Origin: Mycobacterium sp.
Lineage (GTDB): Bacteria > Actinomycetota > Actinomycetes > Mycobacteriales > Mycobacteriaceae
Direction: 5' to 3'
NCBI GenBank assembly: GCA_016197405.1
Contig: JACPVR010000026.1
Location: 1-64,000, forward strand
Length of the DNA stretch: 64,000 bases
In this document: piece after piece, positions 25,859 to 34,390 of the stretch
How positions within the stretch are numbered: position 1 is the stretch's first letter
Layout: each line of letters opens with the position of its first letter
Position numbers and translations under genes: made by a program
Notes under the pieces: generated by a model
Seen by the model: the letters and a program-made list of their open reading frames with translations, nothing else
Told to the model about the DNA's origin: nothing
Database searches by the model: none

Positions 25859-27970
25859 TCAGCTTGCCGGCGGGACTGCCGAGGCCATCACCTTGGGCGC
25901 ACGTTCCCATGCCCGGTGCAGCCCCAGCGCGGTCGCCAGGGTGGCCGTGAAGGTCTTGTCGACTTCGTCTGCCAGCGCGATTCCCGGTCCCTTGACCGGG
26001 ATCTTGGCGGCCTTGAGAACCGATACCCCGTTACCCCAGGCGGCCAGCGCCTTGCAGTGCCGGAATGCCTCTTGCAGAAGCACGACGAGTTTGATATCGG
26101 CGGTGGGTGCGGTGCCCGACGCGACGACGAGAGCGTCGAACTCGATCGAACGCGCCGTCGCCAACGTGCGGTCCACGGTGACCTGCCGGCGGCCGGCCTT
26201 CAGCACCCCGCCGACCGGTGCCACGACCAGGGCGGTGACACCCAGTGCCGCAGTGGCTTTCACCAGTCTCGCGATGCCGGCGAGATCGGAGCCGGCATCC
26301 GCGATGATGCCGATCTTGCGTCCGTCGATACGTCCGGGCTCGGCAAGCAGTTGCACCAGGGCCGGAGATACGACGATGTCGGTGGCCGGACTGCCCTTCG
26401 GTGCCGGCAGACCCAGTCCCGCCGCGACCAGCGCGCACAGCTCGGTGTCGACGTTGGCCAGCACCGCCAGCTCGCGTTCCTTGATCGCCTGCTCGTAGAC
26501 CTTGCCGAGTTCGAAGGTGAAAGCCTCGGCGACATGGGCCTGCTCGATCGGACTCAGGCTGCGATAGAACATCGTCGCCTGCGAGAAATGATCATCGAAC
26601 GATGCCGGCTGGGCCCGGACCGCGGTGCCGTCGATGACGCGGGTGGTCTGCACGTAGCCGCCGTGCTTGTCGTCGGCCGGCGCGGGTTCGTTTCCGTCGA
26701 TGCTGTTCGGATGGTAAGGCGCCACACCGGTGTGGATCGCGGTCTGATGCATCCCGTCGCGCAACATGTCATTGACCGGGCAGTGCGGCCTGTTGATCGG
26801 AAGCTGGGTGAAGTTCGGTCCGCCCAGCCGGGTGAGCTGGGTGTCGAGGTAGGAGAACAACCGCGCCTGCATCAGCGGGTCGTTGGTGACCTCGATTCCC
26901 GGTACCAGATTGCCGGTGTGGAAGGCCACCTGCTCGGTCTCGGCGAAATAGTTGGTGGGATTGCGGTTCAGCGTCATCTTGCCGACCAGCTGTACCGGGC
27001 ACAGCTCCTCGGGCACCAGCTTGGTGGGGTCGAGCAGATCGATCCCCTCGAAGCTGTCGGTGCCGTCGTCGGGCATCACCTGAAGGCCGAGTTCGTATTC
27101 CAAGAAGGCGCCGGCTTCGATACCGTCGGCCATATCGCGTCGGTGAAAGTCGGGGTCACAGCCCGCGGCGATCTGCGCTTCCTCCCACACCAGCGAATGC
27201 ACCCCGGCGACCGGCTTCCAGTGGAACTTCACCAGGCTCGACTTGCCGGACGCGTTGACCAGCCGGAAGGTGTGGACGCCGAAGCCCTCCATGGTCCGGT
27301 AGGACCGCGGGATGCCACGGTCGCTCATATTCCAGAACACGTGGTGGGTGGCTTCGGTGTGCAGCGAGACGAAGTCCCAGAAGGTGTCGTGTGCGGACTG
27401 GGCTTGCGGGATCTCGCGGTCCGGATGCGGTTTGGCCGCGTGAATGATGTCCGGGAACTTGATGCCGTCCTGGATGAAGAACACCGGCATGTTGTTGCCG
27501 ACCAGATCGAAGGTGCCTTCCGCGGTGTAGAACTTCACCGCGAAACCGCGGGTGTCGCGGACGGTGTCGGCCGATCCGCGCGAACCCAGAACGGTCGAGA
27601 ATCGGGTGAAGACTTCGGTTTTCGTGCCCTTCTTGCCCAGGAATCCGGCCTTGGTGACCGAGCCGGCCGTGCCGTAGGACTCGAACACCCCATGTGCGGC
27701 CGCGCCGCGGGCATGCACGACGCGTTCCGGGATGCGCTCGTGATCGAAGTGGGTGATCTTCTCGCGCAGGTGAAAATCCTCCAGCAGCGTCGGACCACGG
27801 GACCCGGCCTTGAGGGAATGGTCGGTATCCGGCAACCGCAAGCCCTGCGCGGTCGTGAGGTATTCGCCTGCTTGGGCGCGCGGCTCCGAGTCCGGGGTCT
27901 GGCCGTTGCCGGCTCCGGTGGGCCCGGCGATCGCGGGGGCTGCTTGATCGCGTTTGCGTGCGGGGGGCAT
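25859..27970 (-). CDS. katE: large-subunit monofunctional catalase (HPII/KatE type)
   Basis: This is a 703-residue haem catalase that dismutates hydrogen peroxide. [13 protein letters not shown] holds the distal His, [12 protein letters not shown] the distal Asn, and [10 protein letters not shown] the proximal Tyr haem ligand. The C-terminal 150 residues form the flavodoxin/DJ-1-like domain found in large catalases ([20 protein letters not shown]). ATG 27970 follows AGGAG; the ORF track begins eight codons earlier. It is followed by an SRPBCC gene and diverges from a glycosyltransferase-dps unit. The setting with Dps, CsbD and GlsB points to a general stress or stationary-phase role. Confidence 0.96.
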   Translation of the reverse strand: MPPARKRDQAAPAIAGPTGAGNGQTPDSEPRAQAGEYLTTAQGLRLPDTDHSLKAGSRGPTLLEDFHLREKITHFDHERIPERVVHARGAAAHGVFESYGTAGSVTKAGFLGKKGTKTEVFTRFSTVLGSRGSADTVRDTRGFAVKFYTAEGTFDLVGNNMPVFFIQDGIKFPDIIHAAKPHPDREIPQAQSAHDTFWDFVSLHTEATHHVFWNMSDRGIPRSYRTMEGFGVHTFRLVNASGKSSLVKFHWKPVAGVHSLVWEEAQIAAGCDPDFHRRDMADGIEAGAFLEYELGLQVMPDDGTDSFEGIDLLDPTKLVPEELCPVQLVGKMTLNRNPTNYFAETEQVAFHTGNLVPGIEVTNDPLMQARLFSYLDTQLTRLGGPNFTQLPINRPHCPVNDMLRDGMHQTAIHTGVAPYHPNSIDGNEPAPADDKHGGYVQTTRVIDGTAVRAQPASFDDHFSQATMFYRSLSPIEQAHVAEAFTFELGKVYEQAIKERELAVLANVDTELCALVAAGLGLPAPKGSPATDIVVSPALVQLLAEPGRIDGRKIGIIADAGSDLAGIARLVKATAALGVTALVVAPVGGVLKAGRRQVTVDRTLATARSIEFDALVVASGTAPTADIKLVVLLQEAFRHCKALAAWGNGVSVLKAAKIPVKGPGIALADEVDKTFTATLATALGLHRAWERAPKVMASAVPPAS

Positions 27971-28100
27971 GAGGTCTCCTGAAGACGTGTTCACTGGCGT
28001 GACCGGTAACTACACGGCCGCCTGTTTCGCCGCACTTCACCGCCTGACCCGAGGCGGATACCCCGTTTGCGAAATCGCAAGCAGCCGAAATGCGTGGGCC

Positions 28101-28127
28101 GGTTTGCAGTCCGTCCGTGCGGGATAT
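28101..28127 (+). promoter_or_regulatory. SigF-type promoter before the glycosyltransferase-dps unit
   Basis: GGTTT at 28101 and GGGATAT at 28121 are separated by exactly 15 nt, close to the mycobacterial SigF consensus GGTTT-N15-GGGTA. The start of transcription would be near 28134, giving a leader of about 60 nt before the ATG at 28194. Confidence 0.5.
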
Positions 28128-28193
28128 ACCCACAGTCAATACCGCTCCAGCCACGGGCGCCATCCGCGAAACACCCAGTCCGGCGAGGAGCCC

Positions 28194-28937
28194 ATGTCAA
28201 GCGAGTCACGCGCTCGCGGCTTTCCAGCTGCGAGCCCGCCTGATCTGCACGAGATCGTCATCGTCGTCCCCGCGCACAATGAGCGTGACCGATTGCCGGA
28301 TTGTCTGGACAGCATCGGCGTGGCCGCGCGGAGCGTGACGGTATCGGTGCGGGTCGTCGTCGTGCTGGATACCTGCACCGACGGGTCGGAGAGCGTGTTG
28401 CCGCCCTGGGTCTCCGCGATCCGGATGTCGGCACGCAATGTGGGCGCGGCCCGCGCCGCCGGATTCGTCAGCGCCGCACCGAATGCCGATCACCGGGTGT
28501 GGCTGGCCACCACCGATGCCGACTCCGTGGTCCCGACGACGTGGCTGGCGGACCAGATTCGCCATCATCGTGCCCGGATGCACGGGGTAGTCGGGACGGT
28601 GGCGGTGGATTGGCGAGAGCATGCCACGAGCACTCGGCGCCGCTACGAAGGTCTGTACCTCACGAGCGAAGCCGACCACCACGGGCATGTGCACGGCGCC
28701 AATTTGGGTGTGCGCGCCGATGCGTACTGGCGGGTGGGCGGCTTTCGGCCCCTGAGCGTCGGCGAGGACGTCGACCTGGTCGAGCGGCTCGTCAGTGCGC
28801 GGACGCCGTTGGTGTGGGATGCCGACAATGCCGTGCTGACCTCGGACCGGCGTGACTCCCGTGCGCGTGGGGGATTCGGCGACTACGTGCGTGCCCTGGC
28901 CGATGACGATATCGGCGCGTCCGCCGAGAGCGCCTGA
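28194..28937 (+). CDS. GT2-family glycosyltransferase
   Basis: This is a 247-residue GT-A enzyme. EIVIVVPAHNERDRLPDCLDSI is the family N-terminus, WLATTDADSVV contains the DxD-type metal site, GANLGVRADAYWRVGGFRPL and SVGEDVDLVERL are the acceptor and base regions. No membrane helix is seen, so it is cytosolic or peripheral. ATG 28194 follows GGCGAGGAG; the longer ORF in the track crosses the intergenic region. dps starts 79 nt downstream and may share the SigF-type promoter. The transferred sugar cannot be assigned. Confidence 0.9.
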   Translation: MSSESRARGFPAASPPDLHEIVIVVPAHNERDRLPDCLDSIGVAARSVTVSVRVVVVLDTCTDGSESVLPPWVSAIRMSARNVGAARAAGFVSAAPNADHRVWLATTDADSVVPTTWLADQIRHHRARMHGVVGTVAVDWREHATSTRRRYEGLYLTSEADHHGHVHGANLGVRADAYWRVGGFRPLSVGEDVDLVERLVSARTPLVWDADNAVLTSDRRDSRARGGFGDYVRALADDDIGASAESA

Positions 28938-29016
28938 GAACGCGCAGCGAATCGTTCGATCGAGAGTCCGGGCATCCGACCCGGACCCGAAATGCAGTAG
29001 ACAAGAGGAGTTCTCC

Positions 29017-29580
29017 ATGGCGACGTTCACGATTCCCGGAATCACCAAGGCCGACGGCAAAGCGCTGGCCGAATTGTTGCAAAAGCAACTCAGCACCTAT
29101 AACGACCTGCATTTGACGTTGAAGCATGTGCACTGGAATGTGGTGGGCCCCAGCTTCATCGGAGTCCACGAGATGATCGATCCGCAGGTCATTCTGGTCC
29201 GTGAGTACGCCGATGAGGTTGCCGAGCGGATCGCCGCACTGGGCGCCTCCCCGCAGGGCACCCCGGGAGTCATTGTCCGGGACCGCACGTGGGACGACTA
29301 CTCGCTGGGTCGTGACAGCGTCATGGCGCACCTCGGCGCACTCGATCTGGTCTACAGCGGCGTCATCGAGGACATCCGGGACAGGATCGAAAAGACCGAG
29401 AAGCTCGATCTCGTCACGCAGGACATGCTGGTCGGTCATGCCGGCGCACTGGAGCAGTTCCAGTGGTTCGTCCGCGCGCATCTGGAGAACAGCAGTGGGA
29501 CCCTGGCGAACGCCGGCGCCGGTTCGGAGAAGAGTGCCGCGCGCAAATCGACTCGCGTCACCAAGTCGCGGCAACGTTGA
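29017..29580 (+). CDS. dps: Dps-family DNA-binding ferritin
   Basis: This is a 187-residue ferritin-like protein. LLQKQLSTYNDLHLTLKHVHWNVVGPSFIGVHEMID carries the intersubunit ferroxidase ligands (His, His, Asp) and YADEVAERIAAL the partner Glu region. The C-terminal tail (EKSAARKSTRVTKSRQR) is basic, as in the mycobacterial Dps1 proteins that use it to bind DNA. The dodecamer stores iron, uses up hydrogen peroxide and shields DNA during starvation. The start is ATG after AAGAGGAG. The neighbouring catalase makes a peroxide-defence pair. I see no separate strong promoter in the 79-nt gap to the glycosyltransferase. Confidence 0.96.
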   Translation: MATFTIPGITKADGKALAELLQKQLSTYNDLHLTLKHVHWNVVGPSFIGVHEMIDPQVILVREYADEVAERIAALGASPQGTPGVIVRDRTWDDYSLGRDSVMAHLGALDLVYSGVIEDIRDRIEKTEKLDLVTQDMLVGHAGALEQFQWFVRAHLENSSGTLANAGAGSEKSAARKSTRVTKSRQR

Positions 29581-29776
29581 GCCGTAGCGCTGCGGACCGC
29601 GTAGCCGACCATCGTCGACGGGGTCCTGCGCAGGCTTGATGCCCGCGGCGCCCAGCCCGAGTAGCAGCGAGCCATACGGGGTATTCCCGTCGATCCAAGC
29701 AGCAGTGCCCTTCGCCGGACCGATCGGTCCCATCGCTGAGGCACGACGGTCATTGGATGACCTGAGGAGAGAACAC

Positions 29777-30958
29777 ATGAAGGCAGTCACCTGGCACGGC
29801 AAGCGCGACGTCCGAGTCGTCACCGTGCCCGACCCGACCATCCAGGAACCCACCGACGCGATCATCGAGATCACGTCCACCAACATCTGCGGATCGGACC
29901 TGCATCTCTACGAGGTGCTGGGCCCCTTCATGAAACCCGGTGACATCCTGGGCCATGAGCCGATGGGGATCGTGCGTGAGGTGGGCCGCGAAGTCACCAA
30001 CCTCACGGTCGGCGACCGCGTGGTGATTCCATTCCAGATATCTTGCGGCAGTTGCTATATGTGCGATCAGCAGCTCTACACGCAGTGCGAGACCACCCAG
30101 GTTCGTGACCAGGGGATGGGCGCCGCATTGTTCGGATTCTCCGAACTCTACGGGGAGGTTCCCGGCGGGCAGGCTGAGTTGCTTCGGGTACCGCAGGCCC
30201 AGTTCACCCATATCAAAGTCCCGCTGGGCCCGCCGGACTCGCGCTACGTCTACCTGTCCGATGTGCTGCCGACCGCTTGGCAGGCCGTCGCCTACGCCGG
30301 AATCCCCGACGGCGGTTCGGTCACGGTGCTCGGTCTCGGGCCGATCGGCGACATGGCAACCCGCATCGCAGCGCACCGCGGCTACGACGTCATCGCAGTC
30401 GACCGTGTCCCGGAACGCTTGGCCCGGGCCCAATCTCGCGGTGTTCGCACCATCGACTTCGACGAAGCCGGTGACAAACTCGGGGATATGATCCGGGACC
30501 TCACCGACGGCCGCGGAACGGACTCCGTCATCGATGCCGTCGGTATGGAGGCGCATGGTTCGCCGGTGGCGAAGCTGGCCGAGCAGGTGACCGGCCTACT
30601 GCCCGACGCGCTGGCCAAACCCTTGATGCAGAAGGCCGGCGTCGATCGGCTGGGCGCTCTGTACTCCGCGATCGACATCGTTCGCCGTGGCGGCACCATC
30701 TCGTTGATCGGGGTGTACGGCGGTATGGCTGATCCGATGCCGATGCTCACGCTGTTCGACAAGCAGGTCCAGCTCAGGATGGGCCAGGCGAATGTCAAGA
30801 AGTGGGTCGACGACATCATGCCGTTGCTGACCGACGAAGATCCGCTGGGTGTCGATAGTTTCGCCACCCATACCGTGCCGCTGAGCGAGGCGCCGCACGC
30901 CTATGAGATCTTCCAGAAGAAGCAGGACGGCGCGGTCAAGATCATCCTCAAACCCTAG
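29777..30958 (+). CDS. zinc-dependent alcohol/formaldehyde dehydrogenase-like enzyme
   Basis: This is a 393-residue medium-chain dehydrogenase resembling glutathione-independent formaldehyde dehydrogenase and related polyol enzymes. NICGSDLHLYE and LGHEPMGIV carry the catalytic zinc ligands, CGSCYMCDQQLYTQC the structural zinc site, and VLGLGPIGDMATRIAAHRG the Rossmann loop with an acidic follow-up (VIAVDR), suggesting NAD. The ATG follows GAGGAGAG. It lies 196 nt after dps and convergent with a glycosyltransferase; the gap contains GGGGTATT but no matching -35. Probably part of the same stress block; substrate unknown. Confidence 0.9.
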   Translation: MKAVTWHGKRDVRVVTVPDPTIQEPTDAIIEITSTNICGSDLHLYEVLGPFMKPGDILGHEPMGIVREVGREVTNLTVGDRVVIPFQISCGSCYMCDQQLYTQCETTQVRDQGMGAALFGFSELYGEVPGGQAELLRVPQAQFTHIKVPLGPPDSRYVYLSDVLPTAWQAVAYAGIPDGGSVTVLGLGPIGDMATRIAAHRGYDVIAVDRVPERLARAQSRGVRTIDFDEAGDKLGDMIRDLTDGRGTDSVIDAVGMEAHGSPVAKLAEQVTGLLPDALAKPLMQKAGVDRLGALYSAIDIVRRGGTISLIGVYGGMADPMPMLTLFDKQVQLRMGQANVKKWVDDIMPLLTDEDPLGVDSFATHTVPLSEAPHAYEIFQKKQDGAVKIILKP

Positions 30959-30976
30959 GGTCTCGCGCGCAGGCGG

Positions 30977-31801
30977 CTACCGCAGACACGGCCGGCCGCC
31001 TGCGCCACGGGTTATCAGGCCTTGAGCCTCGAAGGCGTCGAGCCACCCCTGCATCGGCCACCACCCCCACCGACGGTGGAAGACAGCGGCGTTGGTGACG
31101 ATGTCATGCAGATGCTCGATCGGTGGATCCGAAACCGGATGGTATTGGTGGAAGGCGTGGGCGCCGCCGACCCAGCGCATGGTGATACCCAGTGCCGCCG
31201 CCGCCTGCGCGAAGTCGGTGTCCTCGGCTCCGTATCCGATGTACTGCGTGCAGAAGCCTCCGATCCGTAGCCAGGTCGGTGTGGTCACCGCGAAAGACAA
31301 CGACCAGAACAGCGAATACGCAGTGCTGAAAAGGATCTCGCTGTCAGCGGGCGCCGGGCGGGCCGGATGCGGGTCGATGTCATCGGGCAATGCCGCGAGA
31401 TCGTATCCGGCTGCCCCGGCGGGCGGCAGGTAGGTCACCGGTCCGCACAGCAGCGCCTGCCGGTGCTCGGCACGTTCGGCAGCGTTGCGGTAGGCGACGA
31501 CCATGTCGGGGGCTGGAATGCAGTCGACATCGAGGAAGATCAACAGTTCGGCTCCGCCCTCGATGGCAGCCTGAGCGCCGAGGTTGCGGGCCGCGGCCAT
31601 CGGCAGACCAGGTTCGGCGCAGTGGTAGGCGATGACATCGGTGCGCCGGTCGTGTGTTGGCACCGCACGGGCGACATCGTCATCATCGATCGCGACCACG
31701 ATATGCCGGTCGGGCGGAGTTGCGATCCGGGCCATTGCCGCCAACTGGTTGTGCAGGTGCGGTATTGGTCCACGTACGACGGTTACGACCGTGGTCCTCA
31801 T
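30977..31801 (-). CDS. GT2-family glycosyltransferase with galactosyltransferase-like C-terminal domain
   Basis: This is a 274-residue GT-A protein. TVVTVVRGPIPHLHNQLAAM opens the fold, LLIFLDVDCIPAPDMV holds the DxD metal site, and WLRIGGFCTQYIGYGAEDTDFAQ is the galactosyltransferase-type acceptor and catalytic region. The ORF track starts 35 codons earlier; ATG 31801 is chosen because it overlaps the stop of the upstream gene as ATGA. It is the last gene of a five-gene minus-strand operon. It probably extends a glycan or glycolipid together with the two glycosyltransferases before it. Confidence 0.9.
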   Translation of the reverse strand: MRTTVVTVVRGPIPHLHNQLAAMARIATPPDRHIVVAIDDDDVARAVPTHDRRTDVIAYHCAEPGLPMAAARNLGAQAAIEGGAELLIFLDVDCIPAPDMVVAYRNAAERAEHRQALLCGPVTYLPPAGAAGYDLAALPDDIDPHPARPAPADSEILFSTAYSLFWSLSFAVTTPTWLRIGGFCTQYIGYGAEDTDFAQAAAALGITMRWVGGAHAFHQYHPVSDPPIEHLHDIVTNAAVFHRRWGWWPMQGWLDAFEAQGLITRGAGGRPCLR

Positions 31802-32814
31802 GACGGCGACCTCTGCGCGTGGTGTGCGGCGACACGCGCTATTGCCGTCGCGGCGCGCGGCGCGGCACCCTTTGTGCGCCAACGGTTCCAGCCTTGGGCT
31901 CCGCACGCACGGGCTCGGTCGATGAGATCAGGCCACTCCGGTGGTTCGGGCCATCGGTGCCGGACGACAGCCAGCGCACCGCGCCGCAGAACGTCCGCCA
32001 TGGTGTGTTGCTCATCGAACGGACGCGGCGCGGCGACGATGATCGCGGGAACAGCGGCGGCGGCGATATCGGCAATCGAACCCTGACCGGCAGCCGAGAT
32101 CACGACGTCGGCTGCGCACAACGCGGGCCACGGATCCTCGACCCAGGTGCCGCCCGGCACGCCAAGCGACGACCAACGGAATTGCGGATGCGCCTGGGCG
32201 CACCGGGTTATCGATGTGGTGTCGATGCGAGCGCCGCCGGCACCGCTGAGCACCAGGACATCGGGGCGACCGTCCGATGCGGGCGGTGCTGCCGGGGCAG
32301 CTGGACGGCCGTCGAACCGGCTGATGCCTCCGGCATAGGTCGTCTTCGCGGAATGCTCGCGCAGCCAGCGGGGTTCGTACATTTCGCGTGGCCATGGCGC
32401 CACAATGTGTTCTGCCGTGCGGTACACCAGCTGATGTGGCGCGTCGATGCGCTCCCCGGGCATTGCCGCGACGACGATCGGCACGCCGAGCAATCGCACC
32501 AGCATCGCCACTTCCACGGACACGTCGATCACCATGACGTCGGGTCGCTCGACGGCCACCCATTCGGTGATGATCCGCATTCGCTCGCGTAATCCGCTGT
32601 CGTGCAGCGGAGCCCAATGCAGCACACCGTTGGCCGTGGGGTCCGCGCCGACGGGTTCCGAATCGTCGCGGGGTAGCCGAATCGTGCGGTATGCGTCGCT
32701 GTCGGCAATCGGCAACGACGACAACAGTGTCACCGGTTCACGCAGGTGTGCGCAGATGCTCAACGCTCTGTTGAGATGCCCGCGGCCGTGATGGTGTACG
32801 TAGTAACCGATCAT
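31798..32814 (-). CDS. MurG/GT28-like glycosyltransferase
   Basis: This is a 338-residue GT-B type protein from ATG 32814. YYVHHHGRGHLNRALSIC is the glycine-rich N-terminal loop seen in GT28 and related enzymes, DVLVLSGAGGARIDTTS opens the C-terminal domain, and VVISAAGQGSIADIAAAAVPAIIVAAPRPFDEQ matches the nucleotide-sugar-binding segment. The track ORF extends 80 codons into the preceding gene in another frame. The chosen start lies 77 nt inside the GT4 gene, an unusually long overlap. The stop overlaps the next gene as ATGA. Donor and acceptor unknown. Confidence 0.85.
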   Translation of the reverse strand: MIGYYVHHHGRGHLNRALSICAHLREPVTLLSSLPIADSDAYRTIRLPRDDSEPVGADPTANGVLHWAPLHDSGLRERMRIITEWVAVERPDVMVIDVSVEVAMLVRLLGVPIVVAAMPGERIDAPHQLVYRTAEHIVAPWPREMYEPRWLREHSAKTTYAGGISRFDGRPAAPAAPPASDGRPDVLVLSGAGGARIDTTSITRCAQAHPQFRWSSLGVPGGTWVEDPWPALCAADVVISAAGQGSIADIAAAAVPAIIVAAPRPFDEQHTMADVLRRGALAVVRHRWPEPPEWPDLIDRARACGAQGWNRWRTKGAAPRAATAIARVAAHHAQRSPS

Positions 32815-33901
32815 CGTGGGTGATGTCCTGTTCTGCGATGACGTTGCGGTAGATGTCGAGGTAGCTCGCAACCATGGTGTGCGCGCAGCAGTTGGCAATG
32901 GCGCGGTCGCGCACCGCGGAACGCGAAAGTCCGACGACCTCGGTGACTGCTGCCGCCATTGCCGCCACATCCTGGTTCGGCACCACTCGACCGCTTCGGG
33001 CATCGACGACTTCGGGAATGCCTCCGCGTGCGAACGCGACCACCGGCGTGCCACACGCGAGTGCCTCGGCGACGACCAATCCGTATGGCTCGTCCCACAG
33101 CGGGGTCACCAGGGCTGCGGCCGAATGACCGACCAGGGCCGCCAACTGCCGCTGATCCAGGTGACCGGCGTACGTCGCCGCCTTACCGAGGCGGGGTCGG
33201 ATCGCATCCCGGAAGTAGTCCTGATTTCCGATCGGCCCGGCAAGGACCAGGTGCCGGCCGCATCGGCGAGCGGCTTCTATGGCGAAGTGAGGGCCCTTCT
33301 CCGGCGTGATGCGGCCGAACCACACCAACTCCTGGCCTCCAGGCCCCATGGGCCATCCCCGGAGATCGATACCGTTGGGCACCACCGATACCTCGCCGAT
33401 GACACGCGCCCAGGCGGCGCCGGTGTGACGGCTCACCGTGGCGAATGTTCCGCCACGCCCGCCGGAGGCGGCGATGGCGGCCTCCAGCCAGGTGAACGGG
33501 GGAGTGTGCAATGTGGTCACCATGGGCGTGCGTAGCCGTGCCGCGAGCGCTATCGGGATCTGGTGCAGGCTGTGGTTGTGGATGACGTCGAACCGGGCGG
33601 CACCGTGTTGGGCCAGTTCGGCCATCAAGGTGAGATAGGCGTGATGGTCCGACTCGATGACCGCCCCTGGTAACGGGAAACGTTGCGCCGCTGCGTTACT
33701 GCGTGTCAGGGCCTCGACGGCGAGACTCGGGTACTCCGGCCCCGGCTCTGAACCGGGCGCGGCGAACAGCGTCACCAGATGACCAAGCCGCGCCAAGGCG
33801 CGCGCAAGATGCCACACGTGCGCTTCGAGCCCGCCGGCGAACGGTTGACGGATCGGGAAGCGATTCGGGGCGATCAGTGCGATACGCAATGGCGCGGTCA
33901 T
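32738..33901 (-). CDS. GT4-family glycosyltransferase
   Basis: This is a 387-residue GT-B enzyme. LRIALIAPNRFPIRQPFAGGLEAHVWHLARAL is the N-terminal donor loop, LVWFGRITPEKGPHFAIEAARR the domain-two start, and EPYGLVVAEALACGTPVVAFARGGIPE the E-x7-E motif. It is a clear paralog of the gene at 24403. The ATG is 20 nt after the stop of the small gene at 33922, so it belongs to the operon that begins with two tiny ORFs under a SigF-type promoter. Cytosolic; likely makes part of a stress-induced glycoconjugate. Confidence 0.9.
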   Translation of the reverse strand: MTAPLRIALIAPNRFPIRQPFAGGLEAHVWHLARALARLGHLVTLFAAPGSEPGPEYPSLAVEALTRSNAAAQRFPLPGAVIESDHHAYLTLMAELAQHGAARFDVIHNHSLHQIPIALAARLRTPMVTTLHTPPFTWLEAAIAASGGRGGTFATVSRHTGAAWARVIGEVSVVPNGIDLRGWPMGPGGQELVWFGRITPEKGPHFAIEAARRCGRHLVLAGPIGNQDYFRDAIRPRLGKAATYAGHLDQRQLAALVGHSAAALVTPLWDEPYGLVVAEALACGTPVVAFARGGIPEVVDARSGRVVPNQDVAAMAAAVTEVVGLSRSAVRDRAIANCCAHTMVASYLDIYRNVIAEQDITHDDRLLRTPSRPRASQQSVEHLRTPA

Positions 33902-33921
33902 GGCCGGTGTCTGCCCGCCGA

Positions 33922-34059
33922 TCAGCCGGGCGGATCGTTGGCGATGTTCTCCGCCGCCTGTTTCTCACCCGTGGGGTGATCGGTGTCGCGCGGGTTTATC
34001 TTCGCATCAGTGCTCGACTTGTCCTGTGGGTCCACATCGGTGGGATGTTGGTCGGTCAT
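33922..34059 (-). CDS. small hydrophilic protein, 45 aa
   Basis: This gene is too short for the ORF track. The 45-residue product is highly charged, opening MTDQHPTDVDPQDKSSTDAK and ending AAENIANDPPG, with no Cys and no hydrophobic core, so it is probably disordered. It resembles short acidic proteins I associate with mycobacterial stress genes, but I cannot name a family. ATG 34059 is preceded by AGGA and overlaps the stop of the upstream 41-codon ORF as ATGA. The GT4 gene follows 20 nt later. Confidence 0.65.
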   Translation of the reverse strand: MTDQHPTDVDPQDKSSTDAKINPRDTDHPTGEKQAAENIANDPPG

Positions 34060-34181
34060 GACTGCAGTCCTGCTGTCGCGATCTCGACCTCGGCGGCCGC
34101 GTGAGCCACCAGAAAAGTACTGGCGCCAGCAGGATCAGGCTTGCCGACCACAGGCGCGTTGGAAGAATGTGACGACGTCAT
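34056..34181 (-). CDS. small ORF, 41 aa, first in the glycosyltransferase operon
   Basis: This frame is below the track cut-off. ATG 34181 follows AAAGG at good spacing, and its stop overlaps the next small gene as ATGA. The peptide begins MTSSHSSNAPVVGKPDP and has a mildly hydrophobic second half (TFLVAHAAAEVEIATAGLQS). No family is recognised. Its start lies about 65 nt after the predicted transcription start of the SigF-type promoter. The ribosome-binding site and coupling are the only evidence that it is translated. Confidence 0.5.
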   Translation of the reverse strand: MTSSHSSNAPVVGKPDPAGASTFLVAHAAAEVEIATAGLQS

Positions 34182-34251
34182 ATGACTGCCTTTATTTGCG
34201 GGTGATGCCGAGAATGCTCAACGGGGCTGGCGAAGCATCGGCTGTCCAGTT

Positions 34252-34276
34252 GTACCCGTAACGGGCCAGGTCAAAC
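34252..34276 (-). promoter_or_regulatory. SigF-type promoter of the small-ORF/glycosyltransferase operon
   Basis: On the minus strand CGTTT is followed after exactly 15 nt by GGGTAC, a close match to the mycobacterial SigF consensus GGTTT-N15-GGGTA. Transcription would start near 34245 and read into the two tiny ORFs and then the three glycosyltransferases. This is the best of the three SigF-like sites in the window. Confidence 0.6.
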
Positions 34277-34326
34277 GTCACGTGCACGCGCCGATCACGA
34301 TGCGGCACCGTGAATCGTCCCGCGGG

Positions 34327-34337
34327 CCTACTGTAGG
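34327..34337. repeat. CCTACTGTAGG palindrome before the hydrolase gene
   Basis: An 11-nt perfect palindrome with a single central base. TACTGT inside it could be a -10 hexamer about 55 nt before the ATG at 34391. Position suggests an operator overlapping the promoter. Confidence 0.35.
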
Positions 34338-34390
34338 AGTCGGCGGTTATTGGAGAACGAACACTCTGGTTCGCCCTCCTGGAGGTCGCA

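Noticed and set aside
25838-27982. 714-codon plus-strand ORF opposite the catalase gene
   Set aside because: It is the antisense shadow of katE in high-GC DNA. The catalase frame carries all haem and active-site motifs; the antisense frame has no recognisable domain.
29660-29690. SigF promoter (GGGGTATT) before the formaldehyde dehydrogenase-like gene
   Set aside because: The -10 looks good but no GTTT lies 15-17 nt upstream.
29581-29776. Minus-strand frame reading WIDGNTPYGSLLLGLGAAG in the dps-dehydrogenase gap
   Set aside because: Looks protein-like over about 40 codons but has no start signal and runs into the dps shadow; possibly a gene remnant, too weak to list.
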